Both the position numbers and the translations under genes were made by a program. The notes beneath the pieces are model-generated. The model did no database searches. It had not been told where the DNA came from and was given only the letters and a program-made list of their open reading frames with translations. Of a stretch of 64,000 nucleotides of DNA, positions 27,226-36,578 are shown one piece after another (the first letter of the stretch is position 1; each line of letters starts with the position of its first letter). This DNA is from Neobacillus sp. PS3-12. Its GTDB lineage: Bacteria; Bacillota; Bacilli; Bacillales; Cytobacillaceae. Location: assembly GCF_030915385.1 (NCBI RefSeq), contig NZ_CP133268.1, positions 5,182,001 to 5,246,000 of the forward strand, given 5' to 3'.

Positions 27226-27935
27226 TGAGTACACCGATGATCCAAATTTCCAACTTAATGAAATCGTATAAGCTTGGGGGTGAGATTGTTCATGCTTTGA
27301 ACAATGTCTCCCTCAACATTGATAAAGGTGAATTTTTAGCCATTATTGGACCTTCGGGATCAGGAAAGTCTACATTAATGAATATGCTTGGCTGTCTTGA
27401 TCGGCCGGACACAGGGAATTATCTTCTTGACGGAAAAGAAATCGGTAAGATGAATGATAATGATTTGGCAACCATTCGCAACCATAAAATTGGTTTTATT
27501 TTTCAGAACTTTAATCTGCTTACAAAATTAACAGCACTTGAAAATGTTGAATTACCGCTCATTTATAGTGGATTATCGGCAAAAATCCGACGAGAGAAAG
27601 CACTTGAATCCCTGACAAAAGTGGGTCTGAAAGATAGGGCAGGCCATATGCCGACCCAGCTTTCTGGAGGACAGCAGCAAAGGGTCGCAATTGCTCGGGC
27701 TCTTGCTGGGAACCCTTCAATTTTATTGGCTGATGAACCGACTGGTGCACTTGATACTAAAACTAGTGCAGAAATTCTTCTATTAATGAAAGAATTAAAT
27801 GAAGTTGGCAATACGATTATTTTAATCACACACGATTTATCAATTGCGAAGCAAGCAAAAAGAATGGTTCAGATTCAAGATGGACAACTGTTTGAGAATG
27901 AGGGTGAACAAATTGGCAATCTTACAATCTATTAA
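27225..27935 (+). CDS. ABC transporter ATP-binding protein (MacB/LolD type)
   Basis: A 236-residue ATPase with Walker A GPSGSGKST, signature LSGGQQQRVAIARAL, Walker B ILLADEPTGALD and the H-loop ITHDLS. It starts on the stop codon of the adaptor gene (TAATG) and overlaps the permease start. MacB-type exporters move antimicrobial peptides, lipoproteins or surface-active compounds; the substrate here is unknown. Confidence 0.95.
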   Translation: MSTPMIQISNLMKSYKLGGEIVHALNNVSLNIDKGEFLAIIGPSGSGKSTLMNMLGCLDRPDTGNYLLDGKEIGKMNDNDLATIRNHKIGFIFQNFNLLTKLTALENVELPLIYSGLSAKIRREKALESLTKVGLKDRAGHMPTQLSGGQQQRVAIARALAGNPSILLADEPTGALDTKTSAEILLLMKELNEVGNTIILITHDLSIAKQAKRMVQIQDGQLFENEGEQIGNLTIY

Positions 27936-29079
27936 AATGGCCCTTCGCAGTATAAAAGGTAATAAATTGCGCTCCGTCTTGACAATGTTGGGAATTATTA
28001 TTGGTGTTTCCTCTGTAATTGTTCTTGTTTCAATTGCCCAAGGTTCAACTACAAATGTGACCAGTCAGATTAATAGTTTGGGTACTAATCTATTAACGAT
28101 TAACACTTTTGGAACGAATCTTTCATTAACAGAGGATAAGATTAATAAGCTAGGAAAATTATCTGGGATTCAAGCTTTATCGCCAGTTGTATCCGGACGC
28201 ATAAGCGTTAAAAAAGATAGAACATCTTCTCAAACCACATTGACAGGCACCAACGCCGCTTATGAGAGTGTACGTAATACAAATGTTAGCAATGGTCGGT
28301 TTCTTACTGATATCGATTTAGAATATCGACAAAAAATTGCAGTTCTTGGTGCAACTACTGCCCAAAATCTTTTTGGAACAGAAAATCCTGTTGGACAATA
28401 CATTCAACTAAATGGCAATTCCTTTAAAGTAGTTGGTGTTCTTGCTTCTAAAGGAAGTTCAATGGGCCAAAGTGGTGATGATGTGGTTATTGTACCGCTA
28501 AGCACAGCTGAGCGGTTAGTAAAAACAACCAGCATTAATCAAGTTTATTTGCAAGGTAAAACTGGGCAGAATATGGATTTGGTAATGGCTGAAGTTCAAA
28601 ACTCGATGGCAAGCATGTATCCTAATCAAACAGATAACTATAGTGTCATGAACCAGCAGGATTTAATGAGCACTATGAGTTCAGTTTCTAACACGATGAC
28701 AATGATGCTTGGGGGAATTGCTGGCATCTCCTTATTAGTTGGCGGCATCGGAATCATGAATATTATGCTTGTTTCAGTATCTGAACGCACAAAAGAAATC
28801 GGAATAAGAAAAGCCATTGGTGCCAAAAGACGGGACATTTTGCTTCAATTTTTAATCGAGTCAGTGGTTTTGAGTGCAATGGGAGGTGTTATTGGTATTT
28901 TATTTGGTCTTGGGGTAGGGAAGATTTTAGGATCTGCCTTAAATATGACAGTCACTTTTTCAAGTTCTATTGTGCTATTTTCTTTCTTATTTTCACTTGT
29001 TGTCGGGGTCGTATTCGGTGTATTCCCGGCAAATAAAGCATCAAAATTAAATCCTATTCAAGCATTACGATATGAATAA
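27913..29079 (+). CDS. ABC transporter permease (MacB/FtsX family)
   Basis: Roughly 388 residues with an N-terminal helix (MALRSIKGNKLRSVLTMLGI) , a large extracellular MacB core domain (residues 50-265) and a C-terminal FtsX block with three helices containing SERTKEIGIRKAIGA. I chose the TTG at 27913, six bases after GAGGGTG; ATG 27898 and ATG 27937 are alternatives in the same frame. The gene ends in a terminator, so the exporter operon closes before the response regulator. Confidence 0.88.
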   Translation: MAILQSIKMALRSIKGNKLRSVLTMLGIIIGVSSVIVLVSIAQGSTTNVTSQINSLGTNLLTINTFGTNLSLTEDKINKLGKLSGIQALSPVVSGRISVKKDRTSSQTTLTGTNAAYESVRNTNVSNGRFLTDIDLEYRQKIAVLGATTAQNLFGTENPVGQYIQLNGNSFKVVGVLASKGSSMGQSGDDVVIVPLSTAERLVKTTSINQVYLQGKTGQNMDLVMAEVQNSMASMYPNQTDNYSVMNQQDLMSTMSSVSNTMTMMLGGIAGISLLVGGIGIMNIMLVSVSERTKEIGIRKAIGAKRRDILLQFLIESVVLSAMGGVIGILFGLGVGKILGSALNMTVTFSSSIVLFSFLFSLVVGVVFGVFPANKASKLNPIQALRYE

Positions 29080-29109
29080 AGCGGATCGCTATTGCGACCG
29101 CTTTATTTC
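29078..29109 (+). terminator. Terminator of the exporter operon
   Basis: Arms AAAGCGG(A)TCGC and GCGACCGCTTT with a short loop and TATTTCC after them. Confidence 0.65.
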
Positions 29110-29176
29110 CTATATAAAATTAACTATGGATTTTCTATAAAAAAATATAGGTATTCTCCACAAAGGAGTGACACAA

Positions 29177-29848
29177 ATGCGTTTATTAGTAGTCGAAGAT
29201 AATCTTCCGTTGTTAGATTCAATTGTGCAGCTATTATCAGATGAATTTGAAGTAGATCAAGCTTCAAACGGTGATGATGGACTTTTTTTAGCACAGCAAA
29301 ACATCCATGATGCAATTATATTGGATGTCATGCTTCCTGGAATAGATGGCTTTGAAGTATTAAAAATAATTCGAAATGAAGGATCGAAAATTCCAGTCCT
29401 TTTTTTAACTGCAAGAGATTCTTTAGAAGACCGTGTGATGGGTTTAGATAGCGGAGGGGATGATTATCTAACCAAACCCTTTCAAGCTGCTGAATTGAAG
29501 GCAAGGATAAGAGCATTATTAAGAAGAAGCGGAAGTTTAACAACAAGTCAAACTATTCAGTATCGGGGAATTGAATTGTTAGGTAAGGAGCGGGATGTAC
29601 TGGTTGATGGGACCTCTATTAAGCTTACGGCTAAACAATATGAGCTATTAGAATACTTAATTCAAAATAAAGGAGCGATTTTAACAAAAGAACAGATCTA
29701 TGACCGTGTTTGGGGATTTGATTCGGATACGACTATAGCTATTGTAGAGGTATTTATGCACCATCTCCGCAAAAAACTGGAGCCATTCGGTTACCATACT
29801 GATATAAAAACCATCCGTGGTGTAGGGTATATGCTTAACGATGAATAA
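29177..29848 (+). CDS. OmpR-family response regulator
   Basis: Start ATG 29177 after AAAGGAG gives 223 residues. The receiver domain has the acidic pair VVEDN, the phospho-acceptor Asp near residue 50 in LDVMLPG, and the conserved Lys in YLTKPF; the C-terminal winged helix has LTAKQYELLEYLIQNKG and TIRGVGYML. It is 11 bases before the histidine kinase. Its placement after the MacAB-like exporter suggests it responds to envelope stress and controls that exporter (inference, as in B. subtilis yvr/bce-type loci). Confidence 0.95.
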   Translation: MRLLVVEDNLPLLDSIVQLLSDEFEVDQASNGDDGLFLAQQNIHDAIILDVMLPGIDGFEVLKIIRNEGSKIPVLFLTARDSLEDRVMGLDSGGDDYLTKPFQAAELKARIRALLRRSGSLTTSQTIQYRGIELLGKERDVLVDGTSIKLTAKQYELLEYLIQNKGAILTKEQIYDRVWGFDSDTTIAIVEVFMHHLRKKLEPFGYHTDIKTIRGVGYMLNDE

Positions 29849-29859
29849 AGGAGCAGACC

Positions 29860-31113
29860 ATGTTTCAAAAAACACATATTCGGCTCACGTTAATTAATTC
29901 GATTGTCTTTATCGTTTTAATTAGTATCCTGGGGTCAATTATTTATCTATATACTCAGAACCAATTGTATCGTGATGTAAATCGTTCACTGTTGGATTCT
30001 ATCAATCATTTCCAGGGGCAAAATTCTAACCAGGATTCAGCTCTTGATGATGGACTTGGGAATAGTAATTTACCTCCGTTGCGCAGAGACCCAAGGCTTA
30101 TTATTTTAGTCTGGAATAAAAAACATCAGTTATTAGAACAAAACAGAGGGTCGGAACTTTTCCTCGGTAATGAAAAACTAGTTGAACCGAAAGTATTCAA
30201 TAAACTGACGGATATTAATATTGACGATTATTCTTATCGGTTTATGGCTGTTCAGGTTGATACAAATATTGGAAATGTAACGATTCAGGTTATCAGAAAT
30301 ACCAATTCAGAGAGAGAATTACTGGACAGATTATTGTTAATTATGATAATTGGCTGCGGGATTGGTATTTTATGTGCAGTTGTTTCAGGGTATTTTCTTG
30401 CTGGAAGAGCGCTTATACCAATAAAAAATGCCTGGCAAAAGCAGCAGCAATTTGTCTCTGATGCATCGCATGAATTAAGAACACCTCTGGCTGTCATTCA
30501 GGCAAAGACAGAACTAATATTTCGTTCCCCTTCTGCATCGATAAAGGACAAAATTATCGATATTTCTACGATCTCTAATGAATCGAGAAGACTTTCTAAG
30601 CTTGTTACAAATTTATTGACACTTGCCAGGTCCGACTCTGATCAAATAGAAGTGAAAAAGGAATCATTTAGAGTCGATCAGTTGTTAGTGGAAATCATGC
30701 AGCAATACGAGGAAATCGTTACATATCAAGAAAAATCGTTAGTGTTAAATCCCGCTGATCCTGTTAGCTTTCTGGGAGATCGTGAAAGAATACATCAATT
30801 GATCGTTATTTTGCTCGACAATGCCATTAAATTTACAAGTGAAGGTGGAGAAATTCGTCTTTCCTGCAGTCAAAGTTACTCTTCTATTATTTTACAAGTA
30901 GAAGATAGCGGAATCGGTATTTCGGAAAAGGATATTCCGAGAATTTTTGACCGATTTTACCAGGGGGATAAATCAAGGACGGGTGCCGAGGGTACCTAAC
31001 TGGGACTTTCCATTGCAAAGTGGATTATTGACAAGCATCATGGCAAGGTCAAGGTAACAAGTAGTCTTGGAAAAGGGACATTGTTTGAAATAACTTTTCC
31101 AAAAAATAAATGA
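29860..31113 (+). pseudogene. Sensor histidine kinase with an in-frame stop
   Basis: Two membrane helices (residues 10-30 and 160-185) flank a small extracellular domain; a HAMP-like linker leads to HisKA (SDASHELRTPLAVIQ, His near 204) and the ATPase domain with the N box (LDNAIKFTSEGG) and EDSGIGI. A TAA at 30997-30999 follows GAEGT, where the family reads GTGLGLSIA; the frame then continues LGLSIAKWIIDKHHGKV to 31113. So the full gene is 417 codons with one stop inside the G2 box. GGA-to-TAA needs two changes, so a sequencing artefact is possible. As given, the kinase loses part of the nucleotide-binding site. Confidence 0.85.
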
Positions 31114-31130
31114 ACGGAAACATTTTATAG

Positions 31131-31178
31131 AAAAGGGGTTCCATGTGGTCAAAAAATGACTATATGGAGCCCCGTTTT
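31131..31178. terminator. Intrinsic terminator
   Basis: Arms AAAAGGGGTTCCAT and ATGGAGCCCCGTTTT separated by 19 bases, between convergent kinase and cupredoxin genes. Confidence 0.75.
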
Positions 31179-31187
31179 CGTACCTTT

Positions 31188-32114
31188 TTATTCGACGATG
31201 ATTTTTCCTTTAAACATATCCATTCCACAGCTGAATGTGTATTCTCCAGAATTTGACGGGGTAAAGGTTAAGGTTGTTGTTCCAACCTTTAAATTAACAT
31301 TATTCATGTTAAAATCCGGCATGTTTAGGATGGATAAACAGCTATTTTCAAGTGGATTATGAACATCAAGTTCCACTGGAACGCCTTTTTTTACTCGAAT
31401 AACATTCGGAGAATAACCTGTTTGAGTGACCTCCATCTTTACTTTTGGTACAGTTTCTTTTGTTACATCTGCTTCGATTGATGCTGTAGAATCTTTGGTT
31501 GAATTGTTGGCAGTTGATGTATTGCTGTTTTCCCCATTACTTTGTACTGTTTGTGCTTGGGATGTTGCTGCAGTATCATTTGTATTTATGATGTCACTGC
31601 TAAACAGAAAGAAAAATAATGATAACAAAACAACCCCAGCAGATAGAATAGCAAAAGGTGAGATGGTTCGGGTATCAAGTGTTAATTTTTTGTTCGCCAA
31701 TACATGAATGAATAAGATAACTAGAGATAGTAATATGACATAAAAGATTAATATGATTAGCATGAGGAGGTATGGATTTTCAGTTTTAACGCTGACTCCT
31801 AATAAGGCACCTGCAATCCCCCCCATAAATCCGGAACTTGAACCTAGTAAAATCGGCATAATACCGACAGGCTGTCCTCCTAAAAATCCGATCGTAAATC
31901 CAATAATCATTCCAGCGCCACATGCTAAGAATAGATCTTCAGAAAGAACCCCAATTAAATAGCTGCTAATAATCCCTGTCATGGAAGCAGTTGTCATCGC
32001 AATTACGACTCCATTTAGGTTCGTTAATTTCTCTTTATGGAGAACGACTTGGTAGATCACATAAGCACTTATGATAAAAACTGCTGCAATTGTAATAAAT
32101 GTTATTGTATTCAT
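31188..32114 (-). CDS. Membrane protein with C-terminal cupredoxin domain
   Basis: ATG 32114 follows AAGGAG and gives 308 residues. The first 175 residues contain about six membrane helices with a glycine-rich GGQPVGIMPILLGSSSGFMGG segment; a Ser/Thr/Asn-rich linker leads to a cupredoxin domain (residues 230-308). The domain has C in ENSCLSILNMP and the loop SCGMDMFKG, which could ligate copper through Cys and Met. It probably handles copper at the outer face of the membrane; a role in copper delivery to the quinol oxidase or in NO metabolism is only a guess from location. Confidence 0.75.
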   Translation of the reverse strand: MNTITFITIAAVFIISAYVIYQVVLHKEKLTNLNGVVIAMTTASMTGIISSYLIGVLSEDLFLACGAGMIIGFTIGFLGGQPVGIMPILLGSSSGFMGGIAGALLGVSVKTENPYLLMLIILIFYVILLSLVILFIHVLANKKLTLDTRTISPFAILSAGVVLLSLFFFLFSSDIINTNDTAATSQAQTVQSNGENSNTSTANNSTKDSTASIEADVTKETVPKVKMEVTQTGYSPNVIRVKKGVPVELDVHNPLENSCLSILNMPDFNMNNVNLKVGTTTLTFTPSNSGEYTFSCGMDMFKGKIIVE

Positions 32115-32312
32115 AGGTTTCTCCTTTTCCTGTATTAAAAACAATATAGGGACATTAATAATGTAATAATTTAGCGGAACTTTAACAAGATGAATTAGAG
32201 ATTTATTATGAACGTTTCATGAATTCTTATAACACAAGAAAAAATAATTAAATGTAATAATTCCTATAGAAAAATAAGTAAAAAGTAGGATATTTTCAAA
32301 AAATAACAAAAG

Positions 32313-32328
32313 CGTGATTTGTATCACT
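32313..32328. promoter_or_regulatory. Fnr/Crp-like inverted repeat before hmp
   Basis: GTGA-TTTGTA-TCAC (32314-32327) matches the core of the Fnr-type TGTGA-N6-TCACA site and lies about 70 bases before the hmp start. Flavohaemoglobin genes in Bacillus are controlled by oxygen and nitric-oxide regulators (Fnr, NsrR, ResD); which one acts here is inference. Confidence 0.55.
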
Positions 32329-32398
32329 TGTTTGCTGTGTAATGTTTCATATAATTAACACCATTAAAATAGTGTAAACCTAAGAAGGAGTGTTAAGT

Positions 32399-33643
32399 TT
32401 GTTAAACCAGAAGCAAATTGAAATTGTTAAATCTACCGTTCCGGTATTAGAACAACATGGAGAAAAAATTACAACGCGATTTTATCAACTGATGTTTGGA
32501 AACCATCCGGAATTGCTAAACATTTTTAATCATGCCAACCAAAAGCAAGGAAGGCAGCAAAGGGCTCTTGCAAGTGCCGTCTATGCAGCAGCAATGTACA
32601 TAGACAATCTAGAAGCTATTCTTCCTGTCGTAAAGCAAATTGCTCAAAAACATCGAAGTTTAGGGATTAAACCTGAGCATTACCCAATTGTGGGAGAACA
32701 CTTATTATTAGCAATAAAGGATGTTTTAGGGGAAGCAGCCACTGATGATATTATGAATGCTTGGGCAGAAGCATACGGCGTTATTGCGGATGCTTTTATT
32801 AGTGTTGAAGAAGCGATGTATGATGAAGCCGAAAATCAACAAGGCGGCTGGGAAGGATTTCGTCCTTTTATTATTGACAAAAAAGTAAAAGAAAGTGATG
32901 TTATTACTTCCTTCTATCTGAAACCAACGGACAATAAGGAAATTGCAAGCTTCATCCCAGGGCAATACATCAGTATCAAATTAGAAATTAGCGGAGAAAA
33001 GTTCACCCACATTCGTCAATATAGTCTATCAGACGTTCCTGGTAAAGATTACTATCGAATTAGTGTTAAACGTGAATCGGGAACAAAAAATCCAGATGGA
33101 AAGGTATCAAATTTCCTTCATGATCAAATAAATGAAGGCGACATTGTAAATATCAGTGCCCCTGCTGGTGATTTTGTCTTAGACTTGGATAGCAAAAAAC
33201 CAATCGTGCTATTAAGTGGCGGTGTTGGTTTAACACCAATCTTAAGTATGTTAAAAACAGTATCAGAGGTCCAACCTGAGCGTGATGTTGTTTTTATACA
33301 TGCAGCCCAAAATAGCAGTGTCCATGCCCTAAGAAATGAAGTGGAAGAGTTATCAACAAATGAAAAGATAAAAGCATTTGTATTCTATGATTCACCAACA
33401 GAAGAGGATCGTTTAAATAAAAGTTTTGATATTGAAGGGTATGTGACTCAAGAATGGCTAAAACAAAATACAGCTATAAATGAAGCCGATTATTATTTTT
33501 GCGGTCCTGAACCATTTATGAAAGCAATTAACAACTCATTAATGAAGTTAGGCGTACCAGAAGAGCGAATCCATTATGAATTTTTTGGACCAAAAGGTAG
33601 CTTAACGGAAAACCAAGAACGTCCATTGGTAACTGTCAACTAA
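32399..33643 (+). CDS. hmp: Flavohaemoglobin (nitric oxide dioxygenase)
   Basis: A 414-residue protein from the TTG at 32399, eight bases after AAGGAG; it oxidises NO to nitrate using NAD(P)H and O2. The globin domain has the B10 Tyr in RFYQLMF, the E7 Gln in ANQKQGRQQ and the proximal His in AQKHRSLGIKPEHY. The FAD region has the RQYSLSD motif and the NAD region GGVGLTP. Cytoplasmic, monocistronic; the promoter region holds a Fnr-like repeat. Close in sequence to B. subtilis Hmp by eye. Confidence 0.96.
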   Translation: MLNQKQIEIVKSTVPVLEQHGEKITTRFYQLMFGNHPELLNIFNHANQKQGRQQRALASAVYAAAMYIDNLEAILPVVKQIAQKHRSLGIKPEHYPIVGEHLLLAIKDVLGEAATDDIMNAWAEAYGVIADAFISVEEAMYDEAENQQGGWEGFRPFIIDKKVKESDVITSFYLKPTDNKEIASFIPGQYISIKLEISGEKFTHIRQYSLSDVPGKDYYRISVKRESGTKNPDGKVSNFLHDQINEGDIVNISAPAGDFVLDLDSKKPIVLLSGGVGLTPILSMLKTVSEVQPERDVVFIHAAQNSSVHALRNEVEELSTNEKIKAFVFYDSPTEEDRLNKSFDIEGYVTQEWLKQNTAINEADYYFCGPEPFMKAINNSLMKLGVPEERIHYEFFGPKGSLTENQERPLVTVN

Positions 33644-33654
33644 ACTCATGGTGA

Positions 33655-33690
33655 AAAAAACCGATTTCCTTTCGTGGAAGTCGGTTTTGT
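33655..33690 (+). terminator. Terminator of hmp
   Basis: Arms AAAACCGATTTCC and GGAAGTCGGTTTT with a CTTTCGT loop. Confidence 0.85.
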
Positions 33691-33751
33691 ACTTTAAAAA
33701 GTACACCCTATTTGATTCCCAATTTAAATATGATTAAATGGATAGTAGATA

Positions 33752-34549
33752 ATGCCTGAGAGGATGAGTTTTTTGAATAAGCATGTCATACGTTTGATAA
33801 CCTTTTTTTCAGTATTGTTATGCTTCCTTTGGCTTTTTGGGCTTGGCTGGACAATCAATAAGTACTATGCAGCGAAACCGACTAAACTGGGTCCTGTCCA
33901 AAAAGCGTCCCAAAAGGAAGATGGTAAAAAAACGATGAATATTGTAGCCCTGGGGGATTCACTAACAAAAGGCATGGGAGATGATACTGGCAAGGGCTAT
34001 GTTGGTGACATTTTAGATCAGATAAAGAAACGAACCCACAAACAGGTAAGTTTATTAAACCTTGGAATAAACGGTCAAACATCTGATCAACTTAGAATAC
34101 AAGTGCAGCAGCCAGAGGTATTGCGGCAAATGGAAAACGCCGATATGATTTTGATTACAATTGGGGGCAATGACTTATTTAGAGGAGGGGAAGGTTTAGT
34201 TGATTATAAATCAGAAAATATTTCAGCAATAGAAAATAAATATTTGGATAATTTGAGAAATATTTTTACGCAAATACGCAAGGGAAATGCCACAGCGAAT
34301 GTGTTTTTTGTTGGTATTTATAATCCTTTTATTAATTTACGTACGGGAAAAGAGACATCAAAAGTAGTTCGTCAATGGAACTATGATACCGCAGAGGTTT
34401 GTGCGGATTTTCCTAAGATTGTTTTTGTTCCAACATTTGATTTATTTGAATTAAAGGTAAATGATTATTTATATTCGGACAAGTTCCATCCAAATTCAAA
34501 AGGCTACCACTTAATTGCAGAACGGGTTGCCGCATTGCTTACTTGGTAA
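33752..34549 (+). CDS. SGNH/GDSL-family esterase (YpmR-like)
   Basis: About 265 residues with an N-terminal signal anchor (LITFFSVLLCFLWLFGLGW) and SGNH motifs: ALGDSLTKGMGDD, TIGGNDLF and the catalytic DKFHPNSKGY. A TTG at 33773, nine bases after GAGAGG, is a more natural start than ATG 33752. Resembles B. subtilis YpmR by memory. It is followed closely by an ABC transporter, so the three may share a transcript. Confidence 0.85.
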   Translation: MPERMSFLNKHVIRLITFFSVLLCFLWLFGLGWTINKYYAAKPTKLGPVQKASQKEDGKKTMNIVALGDSLTKGMGDDTGKGYVGDILDQIKKRTHKQVSLLNLGINGQTSDQLRIQVQQPEVLRQMENADMILITIGGNDLFRGGEGLVDYKSENISAIENKYLDNLRNIFTQIRKGNATANVFFVGIYNPFINLRTGKETSKVVRQWNYDTAEVCADFPKIVFVPTFDLFELKVNDYLYSDKFHPNSKGYHLIAERVAALLTW

Positions 34550-34565
34550 GGGAGACAGGGAGCGT

Positions 34566-35477
34566 ATGGAGAAGATCACATTATCTGTAAATAACTTAAA
34601 AAAAGTAATTGGGAAAAAGGAAATAATCAAAGGAATTACGTTCGATTTAAAGGAAGGGGAAGTATTTGGATTTTTGGGGCCAAATGGTGCAGGAAAAACA
34701 ACAACCATTCGGATGCTTGTAGGCTTAATTAAACCAACTTCCGGAACCATAAAAATCTGTGGATTTTATATTCAAACACATTTTCCCGAAGCATTAAAAA
34801 ATCTAGGTTGTATTGTTGAAAATCCTGAGCTTTATCCCTATTTGTCAGGCTGGAATAATCTTCTCCATTTTGCAAGGATGCTTGATGGTATTGGAGAGGA
34901 AAGAATAATAGAGGTTACTGAACTTGTTGGGTTAAAGGAAAGAATTCATGATAAAGTAAAAACCTACTCGCTTGGGATGAGGCAGCGACTTGGAATCGCC
35001 CAAGCTCTTTTAGGTAACCCCAAAGTCTTGATCCTTGATGAACCCACAAATGGCTTGGACCCGGCTGGAATTCGAGAGATGAGGCAGTTCATACGTTTCC
35101 TGGCTGAACAAGAAGGGTTAAGTGTACTGGTTTCAAGTCATCTATTAAGTGAAATCCAGCTCTTATGTGATCGTGTTGCCATTATAACTAGAGGAACAAT
35201 TATTAAAACGGACACAGTCCAGCATTTATTATCAAATCGGGAACAGGTCGAATGGCATATTCATCCTTTAGATAAAGGTAAGATGATTTTAGAAAAACTT
35301 ACTAAAGTAGAAGTGAAGGATGATGGAACGCTATTGACAGAGTTTGATCAGACACAAATTGCAGAATGGAATAAACAGCTTGTTTATGAAGGTGTGGAAG
35401 TAACGGAAATGAATCGCAAACTGCCTGTTTTAGAAGAGCTTTTTCTTGAGCTTACAGGGGGTGTCACGATTGACTAA
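34566..35477 (+). CDS. ABC transporter ATP-binding protein (bacitracin-type)
   Basis: ATG 34566 after GGGAG gives 303 residues. Walker A GPNGAGKTT, signature YSLGMRQRLGIAQALL, Walker B VLILDEPTNGLDP and the H-loop SSHLL are all present, followed by the C-terminal DUF4162-type extension. Of the BcrA/YtrB type; substrate unknown. It overlaps the permease start by eight bases. Confidence 0.93.
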   Translation: MEKITLSVNNLKKVIGKKEIIKGITFDLKEGEVFGFLGPNGAGKTTTIRMLVGLIKPTSGTIKICGFYIQTHFPEALKNLGCIVENPELYPYLSGWNNLLHFARMLDGIGEERIIEVTELVGLKERIHDKVKTYSLGMRQRLGIAQALLGNPKVLILDEPTNGLDPAGIREMRQFIRFLAEQEGLSVLVSSHLLSEIQLLCDRVAIITRGTIIKTDTVQHLLSNREQVEWHIHPLDKGKMILEKLTKVEVKDDGTLLTEFDQTQIAEWNKQLVYEGVEVTEMNRKLPVLEELFLELTGGVTID

Positions 35478-36450
35478 GCTAATTGAAAATGAAATGATGA
35501 AGCTTATTGCAAAAAAACGGTTGGTTGTGATTGCCCTTATTATTGGCGTTCTTGTAATTTTATTTACATATGCCCAATATAAAACGGTTCAAACTCAAAG
35601 AGACAAATTAGGGACTAGTGATTGGCGCACCATCCTTCAACAACAAATTATTGATACACAAAACCGCTTGAGCTCTAGCAGAATTTCAGCAGAATGGAAA
35701 AAGCAGCTGCAAATATCACTGCAACAACAGCAATATTATCTTAATCACAATATTAATCCTTCCGAGCCGGGGGCTCCAACATTTGTGAGGATGTTTCTAG
35801 AAAATTCAATAGATCTATTTATTCCATTAATGGTGATGGTGATAGCCAGCGACCTAGTATCATCTGAGTACAGTCTAGGATCCATTAAGCTGCTTTTGAC
35901 TAGACCTATACGCAGATGGAAGGTCCTTTTAAGTAAATATATTACCCTTTGTTTAGCGATTTCATTAATCGTTTGTATTTCAGGTGTGCTTGCATACTTG
36001 TTTTCAGGAATCGTCTTTGGTTATAGGGGTTGGGAAGCTCCAATACTTACGGGTTTTTCTGTTACTGAATCAGGATTAAATACTTCAGCTGTTAAACTTC
36101 TAGCCACATGGCAGTATTTATTAATGGATTTTGGCCTGGTTTGGTTTGTTGCCATTGTAGTAGGGACGCTATCTTTCATGCTTTCGGTTTTGATTCGCAG
36201 TACAGCAGCAGGCATGGGAGTAATGCTCGCTTCTTTGATTTCTGGAGCGATCCTTAGCAATATGGTCTCATCATGGCATTCAGCCAAATATTTATTTATG
36301 GTCAATTTGCGATTAACTGATTATTTAAAGGGTACTGCACCACCAATTGAAGGAATGACCTTATCCTTTTCCCTTATTGTCCTATTGGTCTGGTGGGCAG
36401 CAGCCTTATTTGTTGCTTTCTTTTCCTTTACAAAAAAGGATGTGTATTAA
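35470..36450 (+). CDS. ABC-2 type permease
   Basis: TTG 35470, seven bases after GGGGGTG, gives 326 residues. One N-terminal helix is followed by an extracellular coiled segment (residues 35-105, rich in Gln) and five more helices; the region SSEYSLGSIKLLLTRPIRR is the ABC-2 hallmark. Forms an exporter with the preceding ATPase. Confidence 0.9.
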   Translation: MTKLIENEMMKLIAKKRLVVIALIIGVLVILFTYAQYKTVQTQRDKLGTSDWRTILQQQIIDTQNRLSSSRISAEWKKQLQISLQQQQYYLNHNINPSEPGAPTFVRMFLENSIDLFIPLMVMVIASDLVSSEYSLGSIKLLLTRPIRRWKVLLSKYITLCLAISLIVCISGVLAYLFSGIVFGYRGWEAPILTGFSVTESGLNTSAVKLLATWQYLLMDFGLVWFVAIVVGTLSFMLSVLIRSTAAGMGVMLASLISGAILSNMVSSWHSAKYLFMVNLRLTDYLKGTAPPIEGMTLSFSLIVLLVWWAAALFVAFFSFTKKDVY

Positions 36451-36457
36451 TTTTTTC

Positions 36458-36486
36458 AACCGTACTTTTTTAGGTACGGTTTTTTC
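36458..36486 (+). terminator. Terminator of ABC operon
   Basis: AACCGTAC/GTACGGTT arms with eight-base loop and TTTTT after them. Confidence 0.88.
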
Positions 36487-36578
36487 GTGTCTAACGGAAT
36501 AATTTTACCAACCATACTTTTTTAAGGTGAGGAAAAAATAAAAATGACCTATCCAGGTCAAAGAAGGGGGTTATGACA

